From NCBI RefSeq assembly GCF_900316465.1, contig NZ_ONDD01000003.1, positions 119,864 to 183,863 of the forward strand: a DNA stretch of 64,000 nucleotides, read 5' to 3'. Positions 1-7,724 of the stretch are shown in pieces. Position 1 is the first letter of the stretch, and the number at the start of each line of letters is the position of its first letter. This DNA is from an uncultured Fibrobacter sp. (GTDB lineage Bacteria; Fibrobacterota; Fibrobacteria; Fibrobacterales; Fibrobacteraceae). The notes under the pieces are model-generated. The model was not told the DNA's origin. It saw only the letters and a list, made by a program, of their open reading frames with translations, and made no database searches. The position numbers and the translations under genes were made by a program.

Positions 1-675
1 GTTACGGCTGGTGAGGCAATTAAGCCGATTGTGTTCAAGTTCGCAAATGTGAGTGTTACCGAGAACATGGACAATTTTAAATTTGAACAAACTTTGCCCG
101 GCTCGCTTAGAATCAGTGTAAAGGATGACTCTTTGACGATAAATGGAACTGTCGCGGAAAATGCGAAGGATGGTACTTATTCGATAAAAGTTATTGCAAA
201 GGGCGAAAAGAACAATGATACTGCTTTTGCAACCGTTGAAGTGGCTCATAAGCCTGTTGAGACTTCGTCATCCAGCGTTGTGGCTTCCTCAAGCTCCGAG
301 GCGTCTTCTAGTTCTGCTGTGTCCAGCAGCTCTGCTGAACAGTCTAGCTCCAGTGTAAACTCCAGCGATTTGAAGTCTTCGAGCTCTAGCAATGCAGATG
401 AGTCGTCTTCGAGCGAAAAGACTACAAATATTGTGACGGCTGCAATGAATGATGTGAAGTTCGGCTATGCAAATAACGCGCTGACAATCGCGATGCCGAC
501 ATCTTCGATGGTGCGTGTGCAAGTGTTCGACTTGACGGGGCATCTGGTTGAGTTTCTTGTAGAACCTGTTATGGGTTCCAGGAGCTTTAGCCTCGCTCAT
601 TTGAACAGGGGCAATTACCTTGTGCGTATCGAAAGCAATAGCCAAATGAGCGTGACGAGAATCGCTGTCAAGTAA
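1..675 (+). CDS. C-terminal part of a secreted protein with Ser-rich linker and sorting-type C-terminal domain (5' end outside window)
   Basis: The reading frame is open from base 1, so the N-terminus lies outside the window. The first ~80 codons look like the end of an Ig/cadherin-like beta domain (alternating hydrophobic strands, a DGTYSIKVIAKG-type strand). A linker of about 50 residues rich in SSSS blocks follows. The last ~70 residues (VQVFDLTGHLVEF ... GNYLVRIES ... TRIAVK) match the C-terminal domain seen on the GH26, GH30 and GH9 enzymes of this window, ending in a basic residue and Lys. Known: such domains in Fibrobacter and Bacteroidetes direct export or surface attachment. Inferred: an extracellular or outer-membrane-linked protein, possibly a carbohydrate-active enzyme; the catalytic part is not visible. 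Confidence 0.8.
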   Translation, partial: VTAGEAIKPIVFKFANVSVTENMDNFKFEQTLPGSLRISVKDDSLTINGTVAENAKDGTYSIKVIAKGEKNNDTAFATVEVAHKPVETSSSSVVASSSSEASSSSAVSSSSAEQSSSSVNSSDLKSSSSSNADESSSSEKTTNIVTAAMNDVKFGYANNALTIAMPTSSMVRVQVFDLTGHLVEFLVEPVMGSRSFSLAHLNRGNYLVRIESNSQMSVTRIAVK

Positions 676-727
676 GGTGAGTGCCTGTAAAAGTTCGCAA
701 GAATTGCGTTCTTTTTCTGAAAACGAA

Positions 728-757
728 AAAAGACTCCGCTGGTTGGCGGAGTCTTTT
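728..757. terminator. Rho-independent terminator, probably bidirectional
   Basis: Inverted repeat AAAAGACTCCGC / GCGGAGTCTTTT with a 6-nt loop, with an A-run on the left and T-run on the right. It can end the preceding + strand gene and the minus-strand gene at 779. Confidence 0.8.
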
Positions 758-778
758 GAATTTAGAATCTTTTTGATT

Positions 779-1129
779 TTATTTCGTTTCTAAAAAATCC
801 AGCGCTTCGCCGGCAAGTTCCACACAGCGGTTGCAGGGGATAATCTTGTTCGGGCGAATTTCGCTGCACTTGGTAAAATTCTGTGCGCCTCGCTTGAAAA
901 AGTCCTCAATGGCCTCGGCGTGGTCAGGCTGCATCATCTTGGCCGCATAGAGCGCTCCGCAAGAACCGTTCGGGGCCTTCCCGCCACCGAAATTACGGAA
1001 CATCTCGGCAGAAGCAACCGCATCCGTTTCGGGCTTGCCCGTTGCGCGTGCATAACCGTAAGCCACTGCCATCGCGCAATTGCCGCGATGCTCTGCATGG
1101 AATTGTTTTGAAATTTCCGCAATCGACAT
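779..1129 (-). CDS. C_GCAxxG_C_C family small redox-type protein
   Basis: 116 aa. The cysteine pattern fits the C_GCAxxG_C_C family: GNCAMAVAYG (Cys18), NGSCGALYAA (Cys57), then Cys88, Cys99 and Cys102 (IPCNRCVELAG). The family is small, conserved and of uncertain function; redox or metal binding is inferred from the invariant cysteines. There is no signal peptide, so it is cytoplasmic. It is a single gene, with a terminator on its 3' side and pgk upstream on the same strand separated by the pgk terminator. A GGGA stretch about 7 nt before the ATG is the only ribosome-binding candidate. Confidence 0.7.
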   Translation of the reverse strand: MSIAEISKQFHAEHRGNCAMAVAYGYARATGKPETDAVASAEMFRNFGGGKAPNGSCGALYAAKMMQPDHAEAIEDFFKRGAQNFTKCSEIRPNKIIPCNRCVELAGEALDFLETK

Positions 1130-1353
1130 AGACGTTCCCTTGTTAAAGACTTCTAAAACTCAATATACAAAACTTAAAATCAAATCGTGCAATCAGAAGG
1201 TTGCAAAATCAGAAATTGCTCAAACAAAAAAGAAACTCCCGCAAACGCGAGAGTTTCCATAAATTCAAAATTTGATTTGCGCAAGCGCGAATTTCTAGGC
1301 TCGGAAATGCGAACGCAAGCGTTCGCGCTTCACTCGCCTTACGAATTTTTGAA
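1130..1353. other. pgk 3' flank with terminator and a perfect palindrome
   Basis: This gap holds the pgk terminator (1222-1257) and a second palindrome GCGAACGC-AA-GCGTTCGC at 1309-1326 flanked by AT-rich inverted arms (AAATTCAAAA near 1261, TTTTTGAATT near 1345). No coding signal was seen. Confidence 0.5.
1222..1257 (-). terminator. Terminator downstream of pgk
   Basis: On the minus strand an 11-bp stem GAAACTCTCGC / GCGGGAGTTTC with loop GTTT is followed by TTTTTTGTTTG. Confidence 0.75.
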
Positions 1354-2610
1354 TTACTTGTCAGTGAGCACTGCAACACCGGGGAGGACTTTGCCTTCGA
1401 GGAGTTCGAGGGAAGCGCCACCACCCGTAGAGGTGTGGGTCACCTTCTTGTCTGCGCCGTACTTCTTGGCAGCCGTAGCGGTATCGCCACCACCGATCAC
1501 GGTGATTGCGCCAGCAGCGGTAGCTTCGACGATAGCGTCAGCCATAGCCTTGGTAGCCTTTTCGAAGGCTTCGAATTCGAACACGCCTGCAGGACCGTTC
1601 CAAACGATGGTCTTTGCGGACTTGATAGCGTTCACGAAGAGCTTGGTGGATTCAGCGCCCACATCGAGGCCCATCCAGCCAGCCGGAATGCCTTCGGCGT
1701 CAGAAACAGCCTTGGTAGCAGCGTCGGCAGCGAACTTGTCAGCAGCGATGTAGTCGACCGGGAGGATGATTTCCTTGCCGGCAGCCTTAGCCTTGGCCAT
1801 CAGATCCGGAACGAGCTTGGCGCCTTCTTCGTCAAACAGAGAAGAACCGATTTCGATGTTGTTGAGAACCTTCTTGAAGGTGAAAGCCATGCCACCGCCG
1901 ATGATAATCTTGTCGGCCTTGTCGAGGAGGTTGTTGATGAGCTGGATCTTGTCAGCGACCTTTGCACCGCCGAGGATGGCGAGGAACGGACGCGGAGGAT
2001 TGTTGAGCACCTGGTCGAAAGCCTTGAGTTCCTTGTTCATGAGGAAACCAGCGGCACGCTGCGGAAGTTCAACACCAGTCATGGAAGAGTGATCGCGGTG
2101 AGCGGTACCGAAAGCGTCGTTCACATAAACGTCAGCGAGCTTGGTGAGGCTTGCGCGGAATGCCTTGACGGCTTCCTTGTCGGCCTTTTCCTTAGTTTCG
2201 GTGCCATCGGCGTTCTTGATCTTGCGCTTGCCTTCTTCTTCGATGTGGAAGCGGAGGTTTTCGAGGAGGATGATTTCACCCGGCTTGATAGCGGCGCAGG
2301 CTGCTTCAACTTCCGGACCAACGCAGTCGGAGAGGAACTTCACCGGCTTCTTGATGAGTTCTTCGAGCTTCTTGGCAACCGGAGCGAGCGTGTACTTCAT
2401 GTTCTTTTCGCCATTCGGACGGCCGAGGTGGGAAGCGAGTACGACGGCTGCACCCTTGTCGAGAGCGTACTGGATGGTCGGGAGAGCGGCTTCGATACGC
2501 TTGGTGTTGGTGATTTCGCCAGTCACCTTGTCCTGCGGAACGTTGAAGTCGACACGGATGAACACGCGCTTGCCGGCGAGTTCGAGATCTTCGATAGAAA
2601 GCTTTGCCAT
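1354..2610 (-). CDS. pgk: Phosphoglycerate kinase
   Basis: 418 aa, slightly longer than the usual ~390-400. It makes ATP from 1,3-bisphosphoglycerate in glycolysis, in the cytoplasm. Visible family motifs: RVDFNVP (19-25), SHLGRP (60-65), VNDAFGTAHR (163-172), GGAK (214-217), WNGPAGVFE (~337-345), GGGDT (~373-377) and STGGGAS (~394-400). A charged Lys/Glu-rich insertion sits at ~125-148. The start is supported by GAGGA about 9 nt before the ATG. It is monocistronic: a terminator follows and a divergent gene lies upstream. The codon use, rich in strong Lys/Glu codons, fits high expression. Confidence 0.98.
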   Translation of the reverse strand: MAKLSIEDLELAGKRVFIRVDFNVPQDKVTGEITNTKRIEAALPTIQYALDKGAAVVLASHLGRPNGEKNMKYTLAPVAKKLEELIKKPVKFLSDCVGPEVEAACAAIKPGEIILLENLRFHIEEEGKRKIKNADGTETKEKADKEAVKAFRASLTKLADVYVNDAFGTAHRDHSSMTGVELPQRAAGFLMNKELKAFDQVLNNPPRPFLAILGGAKVADKIQLINNLLDKADKIIIGGGMAFTFKKVLNNIEIGSSLFDEEGAKLVPDLMAKAKAAGKEIILPVDYIAADKFAADAATKAVSDAEGIPAGWMGLDVGAESTKLFVNAIKSAKTIVWNGPAGVFEFEAFEKATKAMADAIVEATAAGAITVIGGGDTATAAKKYGADKKVTHTSTGGGASLELLEGKVLPGVAVLTDK

Positions 2611-2887
2611 TGTAGCAATCCTCTTTTTTAGGTTAAAATTTTACGCGGGAAAATATAGCAATTTTAGTGGGCGATTGGTCGCTATCAGTATTGCGGCGAG
2701 AGCATGGCTAAATCACACTTTTTTGACAATCTGTAGAGCGAAGCATCTCGTGTGTAAACATTGTTAAACAGAGAACTTGTGGCGAACACTATGTGCACGG
2801 CTGTATATTACAAAAGAATTATTTTTAATACCATTATACGCATTTTTTTATATATTTCCATCAAAAATTAGACTTTTTGGAGTAGAA

Positions 2888-3907
2888 ATGAAACGTTCAC
2901 TTTTGATGGTCCTTTGCCTGTCTGTCGTATCCGCTTTCGCTAGCATATACGATATTGATGAATTTACCGCCAAGGATGCGGGTGTACCCGATGACTACAT
3001 CGTAGCCGAATTCGGTGGCGAACTCAAGGTCGCTCCGGCTGACGAGGTCTCCTCTCTTCAGAGTGGCCGCATGGTTGTACGTCAGAAATTTGAAGACCCG
3101 TTTGGTGAATCTGAAACCTCTTACCAGCTCTATCAGGGTGGTAAAGGCGATGTATCCTCGATGACTCCGATGACTGCCGATGGCGTTGACTACTCCGCGC
3201 TCGTTAAGGCAAAGCTTTATACCCGTCGTGGTCAGGCAGCTGATAAGGACGTCGAAAAGGTTTACTTCGATGGTAAGGCTGTTTACGCTCCCGGTCTTTC
3301 TAGCGCAATCGTCTATATCAACGGCAAGCCGGTGGAACTGAAGGGTTCTGCTCCTGTTGCTGAAGAAGAAGAGGAAGAAGAAACTGTTGCAGCCGCTCCT
3401 GCCGTTCCGAGCAGCAAGGGTGAAGAATGTGACGAATACGATCCGGATTGCGAAGACGACGATGATGAAGACTACAGCAAGTACAAGACTTCCGCACCGG
3501 TTGACGACGATCGTGACTACGCTGCTAGCTCTGCTGCAAGTGACGTAGGCGACCGTTTCGGTATTGCTGACGAAGTCCGCTTCTGGACGGCTGTCGGTCT
3601 CTCTGCCTTGGCAGTTACTGCCGCTGTGGTTGGCATCATGCAGCACAGCAAGGCTAACGAAGCCAAGGATGCCTACGACGACTTGAAGGGCCTGAACGCT
3701 CAGATCTTGAGCGCATGTAAGGGCGACTCCAAGTGCGAAGAAATCATGGCATCGCAGGTAAGGCAGGAATCGTGGAACTTGCGCGACCTGCAGAAACGGA
3801 TGGACGAAGACAAGAAGACGCAGGATTCTTACACGTCCGCTCGTAACATTTGGTTCGGCGTTTCTGCTGCCGCAATCGCAGGTGCTGTCGTACTCTTCGT
3901 ATGGTAG
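2888..3907 (+). CDS. Secreted or membrane-anchored acidic protein of unknown function
   Basis: 339 aa from the ATG at 2888; a longer in-frame opening upstream lacks coding character. GGAG lies 5-6 nt before this ATG. Residues 1-19 (MKRSLLMVLCLSVVSAFAS) form a signal peptide. The middle carries a run of Glu (EEEEEEETVAAA) and an Asp/Glu-rich segment with two cysteines. Near the C-terminus are two hydrophobic helices (FWTAVGLSALAVTAAVVGIM and IWFGVSAAAIAGAVVLFVW) separated by ~65 mostly helical residues with two more cysteines. I do not recognise the family. The stop codon overlaps the folB start, so the two genes are translationally coupled although no functional link is evident. Confidence 0.75.
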   Translation: MKRSLLMVLCLSVVSAFASIYDIDEFTAKDAGVPDDYIVAEFGGELKVAPADEVSSLQSGRMVVRQKFEDPFGESETSYQLYQGGKGDVSSMTPMTADGVDYSALVKAKLYTRRGQAADKDVEKVYFDGKAVYAPGLSSAIVYINGKPVELKGSAPVAEEEEEEETVAAAPAVPSSKGEECDEYDPDCEDDDDEDYSKYKTSAPVDDDRDYAASSAASDVGDRFGIADEVRFWTAVGLSALAVTAAVVGIMQHSKANEAKDAYDDLKGLNAQILSACKGDSKCEEIMASQVRQESWNLRDLQKRMDEDKKTQDSYTSARNIWFGVSAAAIAGAVVLFVW

Positions 3908-4266
3908 TCGAAACCGGAAAAATCACGATTCGTGATTTGGAATTCAACTGCATTATTGGAACGCTCCCTTACGAGCGCGAAAATATGCAGCCGGTTGTCC
4001 TGAATATTTCGGTGTGGCTTGATTTTTCCCTTGCCGCCCGAAATGAAGATCTTGCCCATTCCATTGATTATGTGCAACTCGCTGACGACGTGCAGGATTT
4101 TGTCTGCAGGTCGTCTTTCCAATTAGAAGAAACCTTGGTCGTCGAAACGGCCAAGTACATCTTAAACCACTACCCGAAGACGCTTGCTGCAGAAGTCTCT
4201 GTCCGCAAGCCGTTGGCAATCCCGCAGAGTGCAGGTGCCGAATCCAGCATCAAGGTGATTCGCTAG
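3901..4266 (+). CDS. folB: Dihydroneopterin aldolase (FolB-like)
   Basis: 121 aa, the usual size of the family. FolB cleaves 7,8-dihydroneopterin in tetrahydrofolate biosynthesis. Visible: IRDLEFNCIIGTLPYERENMQPVVLNISVWLDF at the N-terminus (the conserved GxxxxER-Q and strand pattern), DYVQLADDVQDFV in the middle and VRKPLAIP at ~101-108 with the family lysine. The ATG overlaps the stop of the upstream envelope gene, and an open frame extending further 5' only reads that gene out of frame. The 3' end overlaps the convergent comM by 4 bases. Confidence 0.88.
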   Translation: MVVETGKITIRDLEFNCIIGTLPYERENMQPVVLNISVWLDFSLAARNEDLAHSIDYVQLADDVQDFVCRSSFQLEETLVVETAKYILNHYPKTLAAEVSVRKPLAIPQSAGAESSIKVIR

Positions 4267-5798
4267 CTCCTAAAGGCGCGGTAGCGCAAAGCTTCAGATA
4301 AGTCTATAATTTCAACAGAATCGGATTTTCGAAGGTCGGCGATAGTTCTGCCGACCTTTAATAGTCTGTAAAAGCCGCGGGCGCTGAGTCCCATTCTGTC
4401 GGCGGCGTTGATGGCGAACTGCTCGGTTTCTGCCGAAAGTTTGCAGCTCTTTTTGGCAAAGTCCGAAGACATCTCGGCGTTCGTCTTGAAGGGCGTGCCC
4501 TTGAATCGCTTGCGCTGGATTTCGCGGGCGCTACAGATTCGCTTGCGAATCTCGGCCGAAGACTCGGCGGTGCTCTTGCGACCGAATTGCGAGGCTTCGA
4601 CGGGCGGGACGCTCACTTGGATATCGATGCGGTCAAGGAGCGGGCCAGATATTTTTTCTTGATAGCGCTTGCGTGCTTCGGGCAGGCACGTACAGGCTCG
4701 CTTGGGGTCCATGGCGTATCCGCAGGGACAGGGGTTCATGGCCGCACCCATCATGAATCTTGCGGGCCAAGTAACGGTCCCGCTAGCGCGGCTGATTGAG
4801 ATTTCTCCCTCTTCCATGGGCTCGCGTAAAGCTTCTAGAACGCTGCGGTTGAATTCCGGCAGCTCGTCGAGAAACAAGACTCCATTATGGGCTAGGCTCG
4901 CCTCACCCGGCTTTAGCCGGGTGCCACCCCCCACCAGCGACACCATGGAAGCGCTGTGGTGGGGGGTACGGAACGGGCGGACCATGACCGGCTTGAATTC
5001 TTCGGAGTCACCCGCGGTTCTCGCACACGAATGGATTCGGGTTGTTTCGAGAATTTCAAGCTCGGTCATTTCGGGCAGAATGCCCGGTATGCACTTTGCG
5101 CATAGGGTCTTGCCCGCTCCGGGCGAGCCAACCATAAGGAAGTTGTGGGCGCCAGCGGCAGCGACTTCGAGCGCTCGCTTCACGCCTTCCATACCGACCA
5201 CATCCTTAAAATCGGGAATGTCCCGGTCGGCATTCGTTAAATACATTTGCTCTTTCAATCCGGATGCTCGCTGCGCGTAATTGTCGGCTCCGGCTTCCAT
5301 TTTTTCAATGCATTCCATGAGTGTGTCTGCGCATACATATCGGATTCCTTCGACAAGCGAAGCTTCTTGCTCGTTCGCTTTTGGAATCACCAGGATGTCT
5401 TTTGATTTTTCAGACAAACTCATTGCAATGGAAAGAACGCCCCGGACAGGCTTTAGCTGGCCGTCGAGCGAAAGTTCTCCGACAAAAACGAGGTGCTTTA
5501 AGTCGGGGACTTCAATCTCTCCAGCAGCAGTCAAAAGCCCAAAAGCAAGGGGCAAGTCCAGGGCGCTCCCTTCTTTTCGCAAATCCGCGGGTGACAAGTT
5601 TACCGTCGTGCGAAAACCGGTCACCACTTTGCCTGCGGAGCGAATCGCAGAAATGACTCGCTCCCTCGACTCTCTTACGGCATTGTCTGGCAAACCTACC
5701 AAGGTGAATCCCGGCAGACCCTGCGAAGAGTCGACTTCGACATTTACAGGGACTGCTTTAATTCCAAGCAAGCAATAAGAGCGGATTCTGCGGAACAT
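4263..5798 (-). CDS. comM: ComM/YifB-family AAA+ ATPase (Mg-chelatase-like)
   Basis: 511 aa, full length for the family. It has an N-terminal Lon-protease-like fold (~1-170), then a Mg-chelatase AAA+ core: Walker A GSPGAGKT (224-231), Walker B VLFLDELPEF (~307-316), NPCPCG (355-360), LLDRIDI arginine-finger region (~387-393) and the C-terminal chelatase lid. In Vibrio, ComM is a branch-migration helicase in natural transformation; in other bacteria the role is less certain. GGAG lies ~6 nt before the ATG. It is 8 nt downstream of spoVG on the same strand, so probably co-transcribed; the convergent folB overlaps its stop. Confidence 0.95.
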   Translation of the reverse strand: MFRRIRSYCLLGIKAVPVNVEVDSSQGLPGFTLVGLPDNAVRESRERVISAIRSAGKVVTGFRTTVNLSPADLRKEGSALDLPLAFGLLTAAGEIEVPDLKHLVFVGELSLDGQLKPVRGVLSIAMSLSEKSKDILVIPKANEQEASLVEGIRYVCADTLMECIEKMEAGADNYAQRASGLKEQMYLTNADRDIPDFKDVVGMEGVKRALEVAAAGAHNFLMVGSPGAGKTLCAKCIPGILPEMTELEILETTRIHSCARTAGDSEEFKPVMVRPFRTPHHSASMVSLVGGGTRLKPGEASLAHNGVLFLDELPEFNRSVLEALREPMEEGEISISRASGTVTWPARFMMGAAMNPCPCGYAMDPKRACTCLPEARKRYQEKISGPLLDRIDIQVSVPPVEASQFGRKSTAESSAEIRKRICSAREIQRKRFKGTPFKTNAEMSSDFAKKSCKLSAETEQFAINAADRMGLSARGFYRLLKVGRTIADLRKSDSVEIIDLSEALRYRAFRS

Positions 5799-5806
5799 GT
5801 TGGCTC

Positions 5807-6136
5807 CTATACGATGGCGGCCTGGTACTTTTCAAGAATGCAATTTTCAATGTGTTCGCGAAGCTGTCGCGTTACCGGGTTGCAAATCGAACGGTAGGTT
5901 TCACCTTTGAAGAACGGATCAATAGGGTAGCCTACGAAGAGTCCGTTTTCGCCTTCCGTCACGCGGAGCCCGCGAATCATGAACTGGTCGTTCAGCACGA
6001 TTGACGCAATCCCCTTGGTGTGTCCCATGGAAGGGCCTTCCTGGAAGGGGTAGACTTGCACATTCGTAACGGCGAGGCAGTCGAATGCGGAACTTGCTTC
6101 GGTTTCTTTTTCGGGCATTTTATTTTTTACAGCCAT
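5807..6136 (-). CDS. spoVG: SpoVG-family protein
   Basis: 109 aa. The core matches SpoVG: VTNVQVYPF, GIASIVLNDQFMIRGLRVTEGENGLFVGYP, and a C-terminal helix (RQLREHIENCILEKYQAAI). SpoVG proteins bind DNA or RNA and act as regulators in Firmicutes and spirochaetes; the role here is unknown because no sporulation is expected. An N-terminal ~18-residue Lys/Glu extension precedes the core. GGAG is ~9 nt before the ATG. It probably leads an operon with comM (8-nt gap). Upstream lies the 34-bp palindrome, shared with the divergent gene. Confidence 0.9.
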   Translation of the reverse strand: MAVKNKMPEKETEASSAFDCLAVTNVQVYPFQEGPSMGHTKGIASIVLNDQFMIRGLRVTEGENGLFVGYPIDPFFKGETYRSICNPVTRQLREHIENCILEKYQAAIV

Positions 6137-6269
6137 AGAGGTCTCCTGTTTTTGTTGGTGTTTTTTGCTTTATAAGCGAACCTCTAATTGCAATTAGTGT
6201 GCCAATTTTTTGAAATGGCGAAATTGACAGAAAAACGCCAATTCCTTAAAAACACCTATGGCAATTCAA

Positions 6270-6303
6270 GTGATTAATCACTGATTAATCAGTGATTAAT
6301 CAC
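6270..6303. promoter_or_regulatory. Perfect 34-bp palindrome of three phased TGATTAATCA units
   Basis: Bases 6270-6303 equal their own reverse complement. The palindrome contains TGATTAATCA at 6271-6280, 6282-6291 and 6293-6302, i.e. an 11-bp period, about one helical turn. It lies between the divergent spoVG and CBM9-like genes, ending ~6 bp before a predicted -10 at 6309-6314. Inferred: a cooperative operator for a dimeric regulator. Confidence 0.6.
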
Positions 6304-6320
6304 TTTACTACCTTTTAATC

Positions 6321-6869
6321 ATGCTCTTGAAACCGAATATGAATTGGGTGGCAAACCAGGGGAAGGCTCTTCCGACGGTGCTTGCCGAAGTCGAAATCTC
6401 GCCGGATTATTTCACGGTGAATTTTACCGTTGAAGAACCTTCGGACTGTTTCCGCGCCGAAGTCAAAGAAGATAACGGTTCCAGCTGGGAAGATTCCTGC
6501 GTCGAAATATTCTTGCAGAATCCGGCGAACCCCGCCGAATACTTCAACTTCGAAACGACTTGTCGCGGCTACTTGCTGGCAGCCCATGGCCCCGATCGCA
6601 ATTCGCGTACCAAACTGACGCAACCCGAAATTGATTCGGTTATTCGAACCAAACAGTTGGCTAGTGTCGCGGGCAATCTTGTATGCTGGGGCATGATCGT
6701 GCAGATTCCGGCAACGCTCTTTGGACTTCGTTCGTTCGATGGCGTTACACTTAAGGGGAACCTTTACAAGTGTGCCGATAAATCAAAGACGCCTCATTAC
6801 CTGAGCGCCTTCCCGGTAGAAACAGAAAAGCCGGATTTCCACCGGCCTGAATTTTTCAGCGAATTTTAA
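6321..6869 (+). CDS. CBM9-like carbohydrate-binding family protein, no signal peptide
   Basis: 182 aa. The fold pattern resembles the DOMON/CBM9-like proteins: FTVNFTVEEPSDCFRA, then WEDSCVEIFLQNPANPAEYFNFETTCRGYLLAAHG (the conserved W-D-S-CVE-F motif), and a C-terminal LKGNLYKCADKSKTPHYLSAFPV strand pair. Free-standing cytoplasmic CBM9-like proteins of this length occur in gut bacteria; their ligand is unknown. No export signal is visible. A TACCTT hexamer ends 6 nt before the ATG with no Shine-Dalgarno, suggesting a leaderless mRNA, directly beside the 34-bp palindrome. Confidence 0.72.
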   Translation: MLLKPNMNWVANQGKALPTVLAEVEISPDYFTVNFTVEEPSDCFRAEVKEDNGSSWEDSCVEIFLQNPANPAEYFNFETTCRGYLLAAHGPDRNSRTKLTQPEIDSVIRTKQLASVAGNLVCWGMIVQIPATLFGLRSFDGVTLKGNLYKCADKSKTPHYLSAFPVETEKPDFHRPEFFSEF

Positions 6870-6874
6870 TTCGG

Positions 6875-7630
6875 TTATTTCATCTTAATTTTCATTTCGA
6901 AGACTTGGCGACCGGTGTCGTCTTCAATCTTCATGTAGGTCGCACCCATCTTATCGGTGCGGAAGATCTTGACTTCCTGGCCTTCGCGGGTTTCTCCCAT
7001 AAAATGCAATTCAAGCATCGCAGGAATGCAAAGCTCCAAGTCGGCGGCGCTGAATACGTTCAAGGCGAGTTTCACGTATTCGATGTTGTTCATGTGGTGC
7101 GACATGTCAATGTGCTGCGGCAACACCTTCTGGCGGTACACTTCCTGGTATTCTTCGGGCTCCACAGGGAACTTCGAAAACTTGTTGTCCATAAAGTGCT
7201 CCGGAGCGCCTTCTGCCGGAAAGTCAACAGCTTCAAGCTTCATAGGGCGGTGACGTTCCAAGTCTAGGCAGCAGGCTTCCTGCACGGCAAGAATAATCGG
7301 TTCGCCTTCGACGGTCGTGATGGAGGTGTTCACGTAGGTACGAATCGGGGCGTTGTCCGTGGGGAACGATGTCGTGATGACTTTGTCTCGCCAGAACGGA
7401 CGCTTGAAAAACTTGAATTTCGCTTTGTAGATTGCCCAGTAGCCGCCCTTTTCGTTTACGCAAAAATTGTCCATCTTGAGCGCGCCGAAATTTTCGGTGA
7501 GGTTGTCCTGAACCATGAGCACGGTTTGTGCAATGCCCATCTTGCCTGAAACGTCGATGTAGGCCGAGGTAATGGTGCGCTGTTTCTGGAAAACGAGCGG
7601 ATTTTTAGCAAGCGAATAAATATCAATCAT
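6875..7630 (-). CDS. Acyl-ACP thioesterase
   Basis: 251 aa, the usual length of bacterial FatA/FatB-type thioesterases. It releases fatty acids from acyl carrier protein in the cytoplasm. Two hotdog domains can be traced; the second has HIDMSHHMNNIEYVKLALNVF, the conserved H-N-N segment, and the first has the VNTSITTVEGEPIILAVQEACCLDLERHRP pattern. A TATATT hexamer lies at 7637-7642, 6 nt before the ATG, within the T-run of the glgE terminator, and there is no Shine-Dalgarno: a predicted leaderless transcript. Confidence 0.85.
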   Translation of the reverse strand: MIDIYSLAKNPLVFQKQRTITSAYIDVSGKMGIAQTVLMVQDNLTENFGALKMDNFCVNEKGGYWAIYKAKFKFFKRPFWRDKVITTSFPTDNAPIRTYVNTSITTVEGEPIILAVQEACCLDLERHRPMKLEAVDFPAEGAPEHFMDNKFSKFPVEPEEYQEVYRQKVLPQHIDMSHHMNNIEYVKLALNVFSAADLELCIPAMLELHFMGETREGQEVKIFRTDKMGATYMKIEDDTGRQVFEMKIKMK

Positions 7631-7636
7631 GCTTTG

Positions 7637-7642
7637 AATATA
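7637..7642 (-). promoter_or_regulatory. Predicted -10 hexamer, leaderless promoter of the thioesterase gene
   Basis: TATATT on the minus strand followed by 6 nt and the ATG. It overlaps the poly-T end of the upstream terminator. Confidence 0.5.
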
Positions 7643-7644
7643 AA

Positions 7645-7673
7645 TAAAAAAAGGACGGTTGTGATACCGTCCT
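7645..7673 (-). terminator. Terminator downstream of glgE-like gene
   Basis: Stem AGGACGGT / ACCGTCCT (7652-7673) followed on the minus strand by TTTTTTTATTTA. Confidence 0.8.
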
Positions 7674-7724
7674 AAAATATTTTGTCAACAGTCATTCCGC
7701 ATTTGGAGCGGAATCTTCTTGAAC

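Noticed and set aside
1435..2631. 398-codon + strand frame over pgk
   Set aside because: Antisense shadow of pgk; no start site and no domain.
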